Positions 35,066 to 43,543 of a stretch of DNA of 64,000 nt are shown one piece after another. The position numbers were made by a program, and so were the translations under genes. Source of the stretch: an uncultured Prevotella sp. (GTDB lineage Bacteria; Bacteroidota; Bacteroidia; Bacteroidales; Bacteroidaceae). The DNA lies in NCBI GenBank assembly GCA_937922435.1, contig CAKZVT010000031.1:1-64000 (forward strand), given 5' to 3'. A model generated the notes under the pieces. That model was given only the letters and a program-made list of their open reading frames with translations, was not told where the DNA came from and did no database searches. Each line of letters starts with the position of its first letter. Position 1 is the first letter of the stretch.

Positions 35066-37690
35066 TCAATCGAATATGAAATTCAGTATTCCGCGCATTA
35101 TGACAGATTGTTTTTTCTCTGACGTAATGCACTCGAACGGAAATCCCATGGTGAATGTGCGGTTGTCTTTGCCTTTGTAGGCAACGCATACCGAATGGCC
35201 GTTGCTTTCAGTCAAGGCGCAGAATGCGGGGGCGACGGGACTTATCAGGTCTATTGACGTGGCTGCATAGTTGGCTTCGTTCAATGTAGTGTATATGTCG
35301 AACGATGTGCCCATGCCGGTCATCTTGTTTTCTTTCCCCGGACGTATCGAGCCGTTGTGTGATATGTGCAGTATGTCATTGATGAAGCGTGCCTCGTCTT
35401 TGCTCCTCATGTCGCTGCCTATGTAGGCGCCGCTTACAATCAAGTTGCCTCCGTTGCCGGTATAGTCGGCAAGTGCGCTCCGCAGCCTCGGCGTAAATGT
35501 CTTGTATTGCCTGAGCGAGTAGCCGTCGTCTTTTTCCAGTCCGAGCAGCAAGTCTATGCATCCGTATTTGCTTAGGTCGGAGATTTGTTTGCCAATAGCG
35601 TATTTCGAGCAACTTGCAATGTTGAATTTGCCTGCGCTCATTATTGCCTTTGCGTGTACCGGGATGTATGCGAAGCTGTTGCCAGCGATGATGTGTCCGG
35701 CAAGTTCGTTGCCGCTGTAGCCGAGTCCGCCTTCCCCTTCTTTGCCGGCCATCTGCTTGTCGAAGCATATTTGCCGGCCTGAATATCCGAGCGTCTTGTC
35801 CATGCATACTCCCGGGTCGGCGTCGATGTTGAAGCCTTGGTGTGTGCTGTCGTTTACCGGTGCAGGTGCTGCAAGCCGTTGAAAACCGTTTACTATGAGT
35901 ATTGTTTCGGTCGCGTTAGGGTTGTATAGCGCCGAAACCACTTCCGAGGGGAAACTTTCGCCGCCTTCGTTGACGGCCGATATTTTGAAGTTGTACAGGG
36001 TGTTGGGCGCCAGTTTTACTTTGCATGCTGTGCCGTTTACCCGTATGCCGTTGTCAAATCCGTAATCGCCTATGGCCGTATAGAGGATGTATGACTTGGG
36101 CATTGCCGTTGGTTCCAGGGCGTCAGGCTGTGCATTCCATCGTATGATGATTGTGTCGCCGTTGTAGAATTCGGTGCAGGCGTTTACCGGTTCAAGTGGC
36201 GTCACTACATATTTGGTGTTGTGCCTTTCCGAGTTGAAACGCAAAATGGACTTGTAGATGCTGCGTGCAAGTGTGAAACGGAAGTTCGGGTCTTGCCCCA
36301 TGAACATGTCGGGAAAGTTCTGGTGCGACAGTGTTTCTATGATAGCCGACGGTACTATGGGGCATCTTGTCTCGGCGTAGTTCCTGTCATACAGATACCT
36401 TTTGCTCCATCTGCCGTATGTTGAGGCTATATCCTTGTATGCGTTGTCAAGCAGCATTTTTGCGAATGTTTTTGATGTCTTGCGCGAGTGTCCTGATGCC
36501 AAAAGCCCGTTGCCTGTATTGGTGGTGCATATTGTCAGTGAGCCTACGAGCGATGAATAGTCTTTGGAATAACCGGCATCGCTGTGCACGGCCAAGGCCA
36601 ACTCTATCGGGACGTTAAGCCCTTCTTCTCCAGGAGCAAAACATGAGCCTCCGGCGAGCCAGTTAGTCATGTACGGACGCGCGTAAATGTCTTCCCGGTA
36701 GTCGTCTGTCCCGTTTTTCGCCATGTAAACATTTTCCGGTGCGCCAGCCCATTGTGCGTAATAACGTGCGCCTTCAAGGCATTTGGGCAGTCCGCTTGTC
36801 TTGCCTTTACGCGCGATGATGCCCATTCCGCCGCCGAAGCGTACAGCGTCTGCCGTTACAACACCTTGGTAAGCGCTCTCGTTTGTCAGCACGACGCGGT
36901 TGTCTGAATTGCATCCTTTTGCGAAATCGAATGTCCCAAGATACACCCATGTGCCGCCGCCCATCCGTTGGTTGACGCTGAAAACGGTGCGCCGCCCTTT
37001 GTGGTGTACTATGTATTTGGCGTCGGGGACGCTTTTGCCGTGTGTGGGATAGCTTACGTAGACTGCGTACCGGCCTTCCTCCGTGAATCTTGGCTGGTAT
37101 GATATTTCACATCCTTTCGAAGGCGAAGCCGTTGCCATGCGTGCTGTTCCGTCCTTGAAGGGGTTGTCGTGACCTTCGTATGTTTTCTTGTTTGCGGCGA
37201 AACCTTTGGCTCCGGCGTCCGTCCACGCGCTGTTGATGTTTATTTCCGTGTAGTATGGGAGTTTGACGGTGTCGTCGTTGTCCACTATGATTTCGTTTCT
37301 CTGCCAGTCTCGTTCACGCGGCGTGAATACCGTCGCCCCGGCATTTTCAAGCATCGGGATGAGGTAGGGCACTACGATGGTCTGTGTGAACAGGTCTTCG
37401 TTTGTGCAGAATATGTTAGGCCGCTGCCACCGCCATGTGCCTTTGCCCTGGTCATAGAAACGTCCGTGGCTGGCCCATATCGACAGGTGCTTGTTTTTAA
37501 GTCCGTTGGTAATGTTTACAGGTTTTGATATGTTCTCCACCCATGGCAGTCCCTTGTATGTTATGTCGCGTTTTGTTTCTTTGACAGTCTTGCCTGTTTT
37601 CCCTGTATGTGAGGTTGATACGACATTGCGGTGTGTGCCGCATGATGCCAATAAGGCGCAGGCCAGTAATATGTATAAATGCTTTTTCAT
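35066..37690 (-). CDS. Large lipoprotein: amidase_3-like with golvesin-like and FN3 domains
   Basis: An 874-residue predicted lipoprotein; the ATG at 37690 gives a signal peptide with lipobox LASC (Cys17), and an upstream frame to 37894 would overlap the acyltransferase gene. The N-terminal block has SHGRFYDQGKG near 65 and, after an insertion, ALAVHSDAGY near 360 and IIETLSHQN near 440, the His/His/Glu pattern of N-acetylmuramoyl-L-alanine amidases. The insertion (about 180-300, with YAVYVSYPTHG and GTWVYLGTFDF) looks like a golvesin C-terminal-like domain. A fibronectin type III domain (YNFKISAVNEGGESFPS) follows near 560. Residues 600-870 form a further domain without a name I can give. 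Often mislabelled xanthan lyase in related genomes. Probably acts on peptidoglycan; starts 2 nt after the acyltransferase stop. Confidence 0.75.
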   Translation of the reverse strand: MKKHLYILLACALLASCGTHRNVVSTSHTGKTGKTVKETKRDITYKGLPWVENISKPVNITNGLKNKHLSIWASHGRFYDQGKGTWRWQRPNIFCTNEDLFTQTIVVPYLIPMLENAGATVFTPRERDWQRNEIIVDNDDTVKLPYYTEININSAWTDAGAKGFAANKKTYEGHDNPFKDGTARMATASPSKGCEISYQPRFTEEGRYAVYVSYPTHGKSVPDAKYIVHHKGRRTVFSVNQRMGGGTWVYLGTFDFAKGCNSDNRVVLTNESAYQGVVTADAVRFGGGMGIIARKGKTSGLPKCLEGARYYAQWAGAPENVYMAKNGTDDYREDIYARPYMTNWLAGGSCFAPGEEGLNVPIELALAVHSDAGYSKDYSSLVGSLTICTTNTGNGLLASGHSRKTSKTFAKMLLDNAYKDIASTYGRWSKRYLYDRNYAETRCPIVPSAIIETLSHQNFPDMFMGQDPNFRFTLARSIYKSILRFNSERHNTKYVVTPLEPVNACTEFYNGDTIIIRWNAQPDALEPTAMPKSYILYTAIGDYGFDNGIRVNGTACKVKLAPNTLYNFKISAVNEGGESFPSEVVSALYNPNATETILIVNGFQRLAAPAPVNDSTHQGFNIDADPGVCMDKTLGYSGRQICFDKQMAGKEGEGGLGYSGNELAGHIIAGNSFAYIPVHAKAIMSAGKFNIASCSKYAIGKQISDLSKYGCIDLLLGLEKDDGYSLRQYKTFTPRLRSALADYTGNGGNLIVSGAYIGSDMRSKDEARFINDILHISHNGSIRPGKENKMTGMGTSFDIYTTLNEANYAATSIDLISPVAPAFCALTESNGHSVCVAYKGKDNRTFTMGFPFECITSEKKQSVIMRGILNFIFD

Positions 37691-37692
37691 TG

Positions 37693-38244
37693 TCAGTTGC
37701 CAGTGGTGAAAAGTTCGGGATGCCGCCCCTTGAAGCCTTTGAAGTAGTTTTTTACTTCTTCCATGTCTTTGCTTTGGTCTCCGCCCGGTGTAAGGCTTTT
37801 GGTGCATTGGATTAGCTTGCGGCTGTAATCGAGGCCATATAGCAATATGGGTATGCCGGCTTTTGACGCAATATGGTAAAAGCCGGTTCGCCATTCCGGG
37901 TTCAGCGAGCGTGTTCCTTCAGGTGTTATGCAGAGCCGGAACTCTTTTCCCTGCATTGCGGCTTCCGCCAGTTGGTCGGTCATGCTTGTGTGCCTGTTCC
38001 TGCTTACGGGGATGCCTCCCACCTTTCTGAACAATATGCCAAGCGGCCATACAAACCATTCTTTTTTCATGAGGAAGTTAATCCTCATGTTTTCGGCCTT
38101 GGCATACAGTTGTCCTAATATGAAATCGACGTTGCTTGTGTGTGGAGCCAGGCATATTATGAATTTGTCAGGATGCTTGATTGTGACTCTTTTCTCCCAA
38201 CCCAGCACCCTGTACAGTATCCATCCGCAAAGTTTTTGAAGCAT
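37693..38244 (-). CDS. PlsC-like 1-acyl-glycerol-phosphate acyltransferase
   Basis: A 183-residue acyltransferase with the HX4D motif PHTSNVDF near 33-40 and the glycerol-phosphate-binding TPEGTRS near 108-114. It is shorter than PlsC (about 240 residues) and lacks a long N-terminal membrane segment. It lies between a small conserved gene (19-bp gap) and the amidase-like lipoprotein gene (2-nt gap). It could be the phospholipid enzyme or acylate another envelope molecule. Confidence 0.8.
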   Translation of the reverse strand: MLQKLCGWILYRVLGWEKRVTIKHPDKFIICLAPHTSNVDFILGQLYAKAENMRINFLMKKEWFVWPLGILFRKVGGIPVSRNRHTSMTDQLAEAAMQGKEFRLCITPEGTRSLNPEWRTGFYHIASKAGIPILLYGLDYSRKLIQCTKSLTPGGDQSKDMEEVKNYFKGFKGRHPELFTTGN

Positions 38245-38263
38245 AAGGATTTGATAATCTGTT

Positions 38264-38533
38264 TCAGATGTTGGCTATGCTGTCGGTTATTTCTTCAATT
38301 TGTATGCGGAATTTGTCTTTCAGGTCTTTGAAGTAGGCTTTTGGCGGCATTCCCGGTTCGGTATGGGATATGCGGCAGACATAGTCGCGCTGCAATATTA
38401 TTATTGACGCCAAGATGGCATTAAGCCCTTCCTGGTTTTTGCCTCCGTTGTACAATGATGCCGCGATGCACTCTGAAAAGAGGTCGCTGCAAATATAGTT
38501 GATAGCTTTTTTCAGTTCGCGTCTGTTTGCCAT
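38264..38533 (-). CDS. Small conserved helical protein of unknown function
   Basis: An 89-residue protein (MANRRELKKAINYICSDLF..), mainly alpha-helical, no signal peptide. I recognise the N-terminal pattern as widely conserved in Bacteroidales but know no function. The ATG at 38533 is chosen since the longer frame would run through the promoter at 38641. First gene of an operon with the acyltransferase and amidase-like lipoprotein. Confidence 0.7.
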   Translation of the reverse strand: MANRRELKKAINYICSDLFSECIAASLYNGGKNQEGLNAILASIIILQRDYVCRISHTEPGMPPKAYFKDLKDKFRIQIEEITDSIANI

Positions 38534-38640
38534 ATGCTTAAATGTTTTATTGTTTGCCTGATGTTTTACGGTGCTGCAGACGTTGCCGGCGTGTTTGCGC
38601 ATGGCGTGTCCGTATGCAGCTTGCCTTATGCAAATATAAG

Positions 38641-38648
38641 AAATAATT
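38641..38648 (-). promoter_or_regulatory. -7 box TATATTTG for the 38533-35066 operon
   Basis: Minus-strand TATATTTGC, about 108 nt before the ATG at 38533. Confidence 0.6.
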
Positions 38649-38706
38649 TGTAAAAGCATGTGCCTGGCAGTGGAAAATCATCGTTTTTTTATCTTTTATT
38701 TGCTTG

Positions 38707-38816
38707 TCTGAAAATCGGCCGTTTTCCAAAAGGCCGTGTTTCGCATTGTAAAAGGCGGTCTTTTACCGTGCAAAAGGCCGTATTTCGGACGGCAAAAGGT
38801 GGCCTTTTGCGGCGGC
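38707..38816. repeat. 22-bp-period array D
   Basis: Units at 38707, 38729, 38751, 38773 and 38795. The last four begin AAAGGCCGTGTTTCGC, AAAGGCGGTCTTTTAC, AAAGGCCGTATTTCGG and AAAGGTGGCCTTTTGC. The first contains CTGAAAATC, an inverted terminal box that aligns with array B over 34 bp (25 matches). It lies in the 410-bp divergent gap 38534-38943, which otherwise holds only the two promoters. Confidence 0.85.
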
Positions 38817-38882
38817 CCTGTTTTTAGACTGAAATTTAGTTGAATTAAGGCTGTTTATTTTTTTCATGTTGATGATTTTTAT

Positions 38883-38890
38883 TAAATTTG
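38883..38890 (+). promoter_or_regulatory. -7 box TAAATTTG for pfp
   Basis: TAAATTTGC, 53 nt before the ATG at 38944; no clear -33 box. Confidence 0.55.
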
Positions 38891-38943
38891 CACTGCCGAA
38901 AGAAAAAGGCTTACTTTGAATAATTTAATTTAATTTTTTTGTC

Positions 38944-40584
38944 ATGGAAAAAAGCGTGTTGCAACAAGCCAGGATGGCTTACATCCCGAAGCTTCCGGAA
39001 GCACTCAAAGGATTGGTTAAGGTAAAAGAAGGTGCTCCGACACAAAGCGTAGACAATCAGGAAGATATCAAGCGGCTGTTCCCTAACACTTACGGGATGC
39101 CCGTTGTGGAGTTTGAGCCGAGCGATACGGAAAACAGCGACGTTACCAACGTTGGCGTAATACTTAGCGGAGGCCAGGCTCCTGGCGGACACAACGTGAT
39201 AACGGGTCTGTTCGACACGCTCAAGAAGATGAACCCCGAGAATAAGCTGTACGGTTTCATCATGGGCCCCGGCGGTCTTGTGGACCACAAGTACATCGAA
39301 ATAACCAAAGACTTCATCGACGGCTACCGTAACACCGGCGGATTCGACATGATTGGCTCTGGACGTACCAAGCTGGAGAAGGAAGAGCAGTTCGAGAAGG
39401 GGCTTGAAATAATACGTGAACTCAACATCAATGCGCTTGTCATCATCGGTGGCGACGACTCTAACACCAATGCCTGCGTCCTGGCAGAATATTATGCTGC
39501 GAAGAACTATGGAGTGCAAGTGATAGGATGCCCGAAGACCATCGACGGCGACCTGAAAAACAGTCAAATCGAGACTTCTTTCGGTTTCGATACGGCTACG
39601 AAGACATATTCCGAACTTATCGGCAACATCGAGCGCGACTGCAACTCGGCACGCAAGTACTGGCACTTCATCAAGCTCATGGGCCGTTCGGCAAGCCATA
39701 TCGCCCTGGAGTGCGCACTGCAATGCCAGCCTAATGTCTGCCTCGTGTCAGAAGAGGTCAAGGCTAAGGACATGACGCTCAACCAGATTGTCGAGCATCT
39801 CTGCGAAGTCATAGCTTACCGTGCGTCGCAGGGCAACAACTTCGGCGTAATCCTTGTTCCCGAGGGCTTGATAGAGTTCATACCTTCAGTAGGCAAGCTC
39901 ATCGAAGAACTTAACGACCTGCTCGCTTCACACGGCGACGATTACAAGGGACTTGACCCCGTGGCGCAGCGTGAATACATCCTTGCACACCTGAGCGAAG
40001 GCAACAGGCAGACATTCTCCACATTGCCCGCAAACGTTGCACGCCAGTTGTCTTTGGACAGAGACCCCCATGGCAATGTGCAGGTGTCGCTCATCGAGAC
40101 CGAAAAGCTGCTTTCAGACATGTGCGAAGCCAAGCTGGCCGAGTGGAAGAAGGAAGGCAAATATACAGGCAAGTTCTCGGCACTGCACCATTTCTTCGGC
40201 TACGAGGGACGTTGCGCAGCTCCTTCCAACTTTGACGCCGACTATTGCTACGCATTGGGAACGAGCGCAGCCCACCTCATTGCGAACGGCAAGACCGGCT
40301 ACATGGCAATCGTGCAGAACACCACTAAGCCTACAAGCGAGTGGAAGGCCGGCGGTGTGCCCATCACGATGATGATGAACATAGAGCGCAGGAACGGCGA
40401 GATGAAGCCCGTAATACGCAAGGCTTTGGTTGAGCTTGACGGCAATCCTTTCAAGGAACTTGTCAAGAACCGCGACAAGTGGGCAAAGGAAACCTGCTAT
40501 GTATATCCCGGACCTATCCAGTATTGGGGACCGGCTGAGGTTTGCGACCAGCCTACCAAGACGCTAGCGTTGGAACAAGAATAA
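38944..40584 (+). CDS. pfp: Pyrophosphate-dependent phosphofructokinase
   Basis: A 546-residue PPi:fructose-6-phosphate 1-phosphotransferase of the long type. Key residues: [14 protein letters not shown] near 70, [11 protein letters not shown] near 168-178 (Asp172 replaces the Gly of ATP-type enzymes and marks PPi use), [10 protein letters not shown] near 198-207 and [11 protein letters not shown] near 243. The reversible PPi reaction can serve glycolysis or gluconeogenesis. It stands alone between its promoter and a terminator. The window also has an ATP-type enzyme at 9463. Confidence 0.94.
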   Translation: MEKSVLQQARMAYIPKLPEALKGLVKVKEGAPTQSVDNQEDIKRLFPNTYGMPVVEFEPSDTENSDVTNVGVILSGGQAPGGHNVITGLFDTLKKMNPENKLYGFIMGPGGLVDHKYIEITKDFIDGYRNTGGFDMIGSGRTKLEKEEQFEKGLEIIRELNINALVIIGGDDSNTNACVLAEYYAAKNYGVQVIGCPKTIDGDLKNSQIETSFGFDTATKTYSELIGNIERDCNSARKYWHFIKLMGRSASHIALECALQCQPNVCLVSEEVKAKDMTLNQIVEHLCEVIAYRASQGNNFGVILVPEGLIEFIPSVGKLIEELNDLLASHGDDYKGLDPVAQREYILAHLSEGNRQTFSTLPANVARQLSLDRDPHGNVQVSLIETEKLLSDMCEAKLAEWKKEGKYTGKFSALHHFFGYEGRCAAPSNFDADYCYALGTSAAHLIANGKTGYMAIVQNTTKPTSEWKAGGVPITMMMNIERRNGEMKPVIRKALVELDGNPFKELVKNRDKWAKETCYVYPGPIQYWGPAEVCDQPTKTLALEQE

Positions 40585-40601
40585 TGTTTGAATAATGTAT
40601 C

Positions 40602-40631
40602 TTAGGGGTGGTTTGTAAAAGCCACCCCTAA
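40602..40631 (+). terminator. Terminator after pfp
   Basis: TTAGGGGTGG (40602-40611) pairs with CCACCCCTAA (40622-40631), followed by TTTAAG. It ends 10 nt before the GH25 start codon, so GH25 expression needs read-through or an unseen promoter. Confidence 0.75.
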
Positions 40632-40641
40632 TTTAAGCACA

Positions 40642-41514
40642 ATGGATAGAAGCCGTAATACGGGCGTACAGGGCAGGAGACACCCATCAGGTAGAAAGCG
40701 CAGGCATGGATTGCACCGCCGCAAGGGCGGTATTGGCTTTTTGCCGGCGGCATTGCGCCGTTATCCGAGGTGGGCTTGGTGGGTAGGTGGCCTGTGTGTC
40801 GTCGTTTTTTACGTGTGGATATTCTATTATGTGTTTGTCGGCCCGTTCGGTTTCCGCTGGAGGGCTTTGTACGGCGAAGCCAAATATCCCGAAGGATATG
40901 AAATACGCGGCATAGACATAAGCCACCATCAAGGTGAGATTGACTGGGAACTGTTGCGCAATGCGATGATTGAGAAATGTCCGCTCCGATTTATATTGAT
41001 AAAGGCGACCGAGGGTACAAGCATAGTCGATTCAAGGTTCAAGGATAATTTTGCCCAGGCTAAGGAGTATGGGTTCATACGGGGGGCCTACCATTTCTGG
41101 AGCAACAAGTCTTCGGCGAGGGAACAGGCGTATTTCTTTCTTGACAATGTCGCCTTGAGAGACGGCGACCTTCCGCCTGTGCTAGACATTGAGAACAAGC
41201 CTAAGGACGTGAGTGTGGAGGACTTTCAGCGCGATGTGCTCACTTGGCTGCACATCGTTGAGGACAAGTATCACGTAAAGCCGATAATTTACACCTATTA
41301 TAAATTCAAGATGAATTATCTTGACGCGCCTGTCTTTGATGATTATCCTTATTGGATAGCTCATTATTACGTTGACAAGGTGGAATATCCAGGCGAATGG
41401 AAGTTTTGGCAGCATACCGATGCAGGACGGCTGCCGGGCATCAACGGCTACGTTGATTTCAACATATACAACGGCAGCTATTACGACCTGCGCAAACTTA
41501 CGATAGGCAATTGA
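40642..41514 (+). CDS. GH25 lysozyme, membrane-anchored
   Basis: A 290-residue muramidase. A basic N-terminus (about 1-42, many Arg/Lys/His) and one membrane helix (about 45-68) suggest an inner-membrane anchor with the enzyme in the periplasm. The GH25 domain starts at IRGIDISHHQGEIDW near 88-102, with FILIKATEGTS near 118, PPVLDIEN near 182-189 (catalytic acid Asp/Glu) and FWQHTDAGRLPGINGYVDFN near the end. Probably remodels own peptidoglycan. Confidence 0.9.
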   Translation: MDRSRNTGVQGRRHPSGRKRRHGLHRRKGGIGFLPAALRRYPRWAWWVGGLCVVVFYVWIFYYVFVGPFGFRWRALYGEAKYPEGYEIRGIDISHHQGEIDWELLRNAMIEKCPLRFILIKATEGTSIVDSRFKDNFAQAKEYGFIRGAYHFWSNKSSAREQAYFFLDNVALRDGDLPPVLDIENKPKDVSVEDFQRDVLTWLHIVEDKYHVKPIIYTYYKFKMNYLDAPVFDDYPYWIAHYYVDKVEYPGEWKFWQHTDAGRLPGINGYVDFNIYNGSYYDLRKLTIGN

Positions 41515-41560
41515 GGATGAAGCTAAAGGATGAATTCCGGCTGTTTGCCTTTTATGTAAA

Positions 41561-42445
41561 TTAGGCAGTTCCGAATTTCAACATGCACCAATCGTTTTTT
41601 GTTTCTTTCTTAATCAAGTTTAGGTTGAGCGATTTTGCCTTGTCTATAAGCAAATCGGCATCTTGTGTGTAAAATCCGCTTAGTGTCAATGTGCCATTGT
41701 CGGCCATGACTTGCCTGAACGCGGCCATGTCAGCCAACAGGATATTGCGGTTTATGTTGGCTAAAACAGTATCGAAACGTTGTTTTGCGTTCGTTATCAC
41801 ACTTGCGTCACCATGTATTACGTTTACGTTGTCTACATTGTTCAGGTCGCAATTGTGCTTGGTGTTCTCTACGCTCCATTCGTCAATGTCGTAAGCCGTA
41901 ATGCCTGCTGCGCCAAGTTTTGCGGCGATAATCGACAGAATGCCTGTTCCGCAGCCGCAGTCGAGCACGTGTTTGCCATGCAAGTCAGTATCGAACAAGT
42001 CGTTGACAATCATGAATGTCGTTTCATGTCCGCCCGTTCCGAATGCCTGTTTGGCATCAATGGTGATGTCTATTATTCCATGTTGTGCGGATGCCGGTGA
42101 ATGGATGGTGTCATGTATTATGCATTTGCCAATAATTTCAATCGGTTCAAAACCTCCGGCTTCCCATGTCTCATTCCAGTTTTTGTCTTCCATGTTTTTG
42201 GCTGTGTACGATATTTCAACGCCGTTTATTGGAAAAGCGGCGAGACATAGGTCTGTAGTTGCCTTGTCGAAAGTTTTTTCCTGTATGTAGCCTGTTACGG
42301 TGTTTCCTTCGTCTTCAAAAGACTCAAAACCTGCATCTCCCAGTATGCTGCACAAAACGTCTTTTGAGGCTTGTAGCATGACGGCGTCATTTTTCCCTTT
42401 GTTTCCGGTTGCCGTCAAAGTAAATATGGCTTTCAGATATTTCAT
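41561..42445 (-). CDS. prmA: Ribosomal protein L11 methyltransferase
   Basis: A 294-residue SAM-dependent enzyme that trimethylates L11. KQAFGTGGHETT near 132-143 and VLDCGCGTGILSI near 160-172 (SAM motif I) are diagnostic, with VLANINRNILL near 227. Convergent with the GH25 gene, 46 bp apart; no clear terminator was seen between them. Confidence 0.93.
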   Translation of the reverse strand: MKYLKAIFTLTATGNKGKNDAVMLQASKDVLCSILGDAGFESFEDEGNTVTGYIQEKTFDKATTDLCLAAFPINGVEISYTAKNMEDKNWNETWEAGGFEPIEIIGKCIIHDTIHSPASAQHGIIDITIDAKQAFGTGGHETTFMIVNDLFDTDLHGKHVLDCGCGTGILSIIAAKLGAAGITAYDIDEWSVENTKHNCDLNNVDNVNVIHGDASVITNAKQRFDTVLANINRNILLADMAAFRQVMADNGTLTLSGFYTQDADLLIDKAKSLNLNLIKKETKNDWCMLKFGTA

Positions 42446-42465
42446 ATACTTGTTAAATTCTTCTG

Positions 42466-42473
42466 CAAATGTA
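42466..42473 (-). promoter_or_regulatory. -7 box TACATTTG for prmA
   Basis: Minus-strand TACATTTGC, 20 nt before the prmA ATG. Confidence 0.6.
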
Positions 42474-42494
42474 TAAAAAATAGGGGAAAACCTA

Positions 42495-42547
42495 TTGGTT
42501 TTTAGGGTTTTTCCTTATTTTTGCAATAAACTTATTTGCTACATTTG
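42495..42547 (+). promoter_or_regulatory. Two candidate promoters for the aromatic-rich protein gene
   Basis: TTG (42495-42497), 18 nt, TATTTTTG (42516-42523) is the better-spaced pair; TACATTTG (42540-42547) is a second -7 box 33 nt before the ATG. Confidence 0.6.
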
Positions 42548-42567
42548 TAGCGTGATAAAACGATTAT

Positions 42568-42574
42568 AAGGAGG
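42568..42574 (+). promoter_or_regulatory. Strong Shine-Dalgarno AAGGAGG
   Basis: AAGGAGG lies 6 nt before the ATG at 42581. A full anti-SD match at ideal spacing is rare in Bacteroidetes, whose ribosomes largely hide the 16S tail. Confidence 0.75.
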
Positions 42575-42580
42575 CGATAT

Positions 42581-43447
42581 ATGAACGTAAAAAAGATTGT
42601 TTGTGGTCTGTCGTTGTTCTGCTTTGTTTCGTCAGGCATACAGGCACAGGATGACATGTACTTCATCCCGAAAAAGGTTGACAAGGCGGAAATGGCCGAA
42701 GAGCGCAGCACAGTGCGCATAACGCCCATGAGGGATGTTGACGAATACAACCGTCGCGGCCAGCTACCCGGTCATTATCAAAGTGTGGATTTAGATACTT
42801 TGTACAGTGATGTCATAATCATCGATTCTGTTTCAGCCGACACAATAGTAGGAGATGCGTTGGCAGTGGATGATTTCGATTATGCGTATGACCCGGAAGA
42901 CGATTACACGTACAGCCGGAGGCTAAGCCGGTATGACGATTTTTACTGGCACGACCCTTGGTATTATGGATGGTACGGCTATGGACCTTATTGGTACGGC
43001 AGCCCGTATTGGTATGCCGGATGGTGGTATGCCCCATGGTACGACCCTTGGTTTTACGGCTGGCATCGTCCGTGGGGATGGTATCATTCTTGGTATAGGC
43101 CGGTGACGTATTACCGTCCTTATCGCGGCATAACCGGTACTACTAATCATGGACGGCCTTATCGTAATGGCGGGGTTGGCAACACCAATTTTAAGGGATA
43201 CCGTGGAACGGGCAACCGTATAAACAATAATCGCCACACGTATGACCGCAACAACGGAAACACCAATTACAACAACCGTTTCCGTGGCAACCGCCAGAAC
43301 AACAATAATTGGAACAACAGCCAAAGCCGTCCGACGTACAACAATTCGTTCGGAGGCAACCGTGGCGGTGGCAGCTTCCGCGGAGGCGGCTCGTTTGGCG
43401 GCAGCCGTGGCGGAGGAGGTGGCGGCGGCTTCCGTGGAAGGAGATAA
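42581..43447 (+). CDS. Secreted low-complexity protein rich in Trp/Tyr then Asn/Gly/Arg
   Basis: A 288-residue exported protein with no family I can name. Signal peptide MNVKKIVCGLSLFCFVSSGIQA; residues 24-118 are acidic and ordered-looking; about 120-185 contain roughly 13 Trp and 17 Tyr in 64 residues with repeated WY, PW and GW steps; about 185-288 are Asn/Arg/Gly-rich, ending in GGG runs and FRGRR. Composition suggests a disordered, sticky surface or periplasmic protein. It has a perfect Shine-Dalgarno, and an OmpP1/FadL-like porin gene follows 96 bp later beyond a long hairpin, so the two may be expressed together. Confidence 0.75.
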   Translation: MNVKKIVCGLSLFCFVSSGIQAQDDMYFIPKKVDKAEMAEERSTVRITPMRDVDEYNRRGQLPGHYQSVDLDTLYSDVIIIDSVSADTIVGDALAVDDFDYAYDPEDDYTYSRRLSRYDDFYWHDPWYYGWYGYGPYWYGSPYWYAGWWYAPWYDPWFYGWHRPWGWYHSWYRPVTYYRPYRGITGTTNHGRPYRNGGVGNTNFKGYRGTGNRINNNRHTYDRNNGNTNYNNRFRGNRQNNNNWNNSQSRPTYNNSFGGNRGGGSFRGGGSFGGSRGGGGGGGFRGRR

Positions 43448-43465
43448 TAGAACGCAATAACGAAT

Positions 43466-43519
43466 GGCGGTTGGATGCTTTTGTCGCTTTTATGACATCG
43501 GCAAAAGCGGCCAACCGCC
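43466..43519 (+). promoter_or_regulatory. Long hairpin between the aromatic-rich gene and the porin gene
   Basis: GGCGGTTGG..GCTTTTG (43466-43483) pairs with CAAAAGC..CCAACCGCC (43502-43519), with a 2-nt internal mismatch and an 18-nt loop. No T-run. It may attenuate or stabilise the bicistronic mRNA. Confidence 0.65.
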
Positions 43520-43543
43520 GAACATCAACCAACAAAAATATTT

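Noticed and set aside
37691..37894. Longer N-terminus for the amidase-like lipoprotein
   Set aside because: It would overlap the acyltransferase gene by 200 bp and destroy the lipoprotein signal that starts at 37690.
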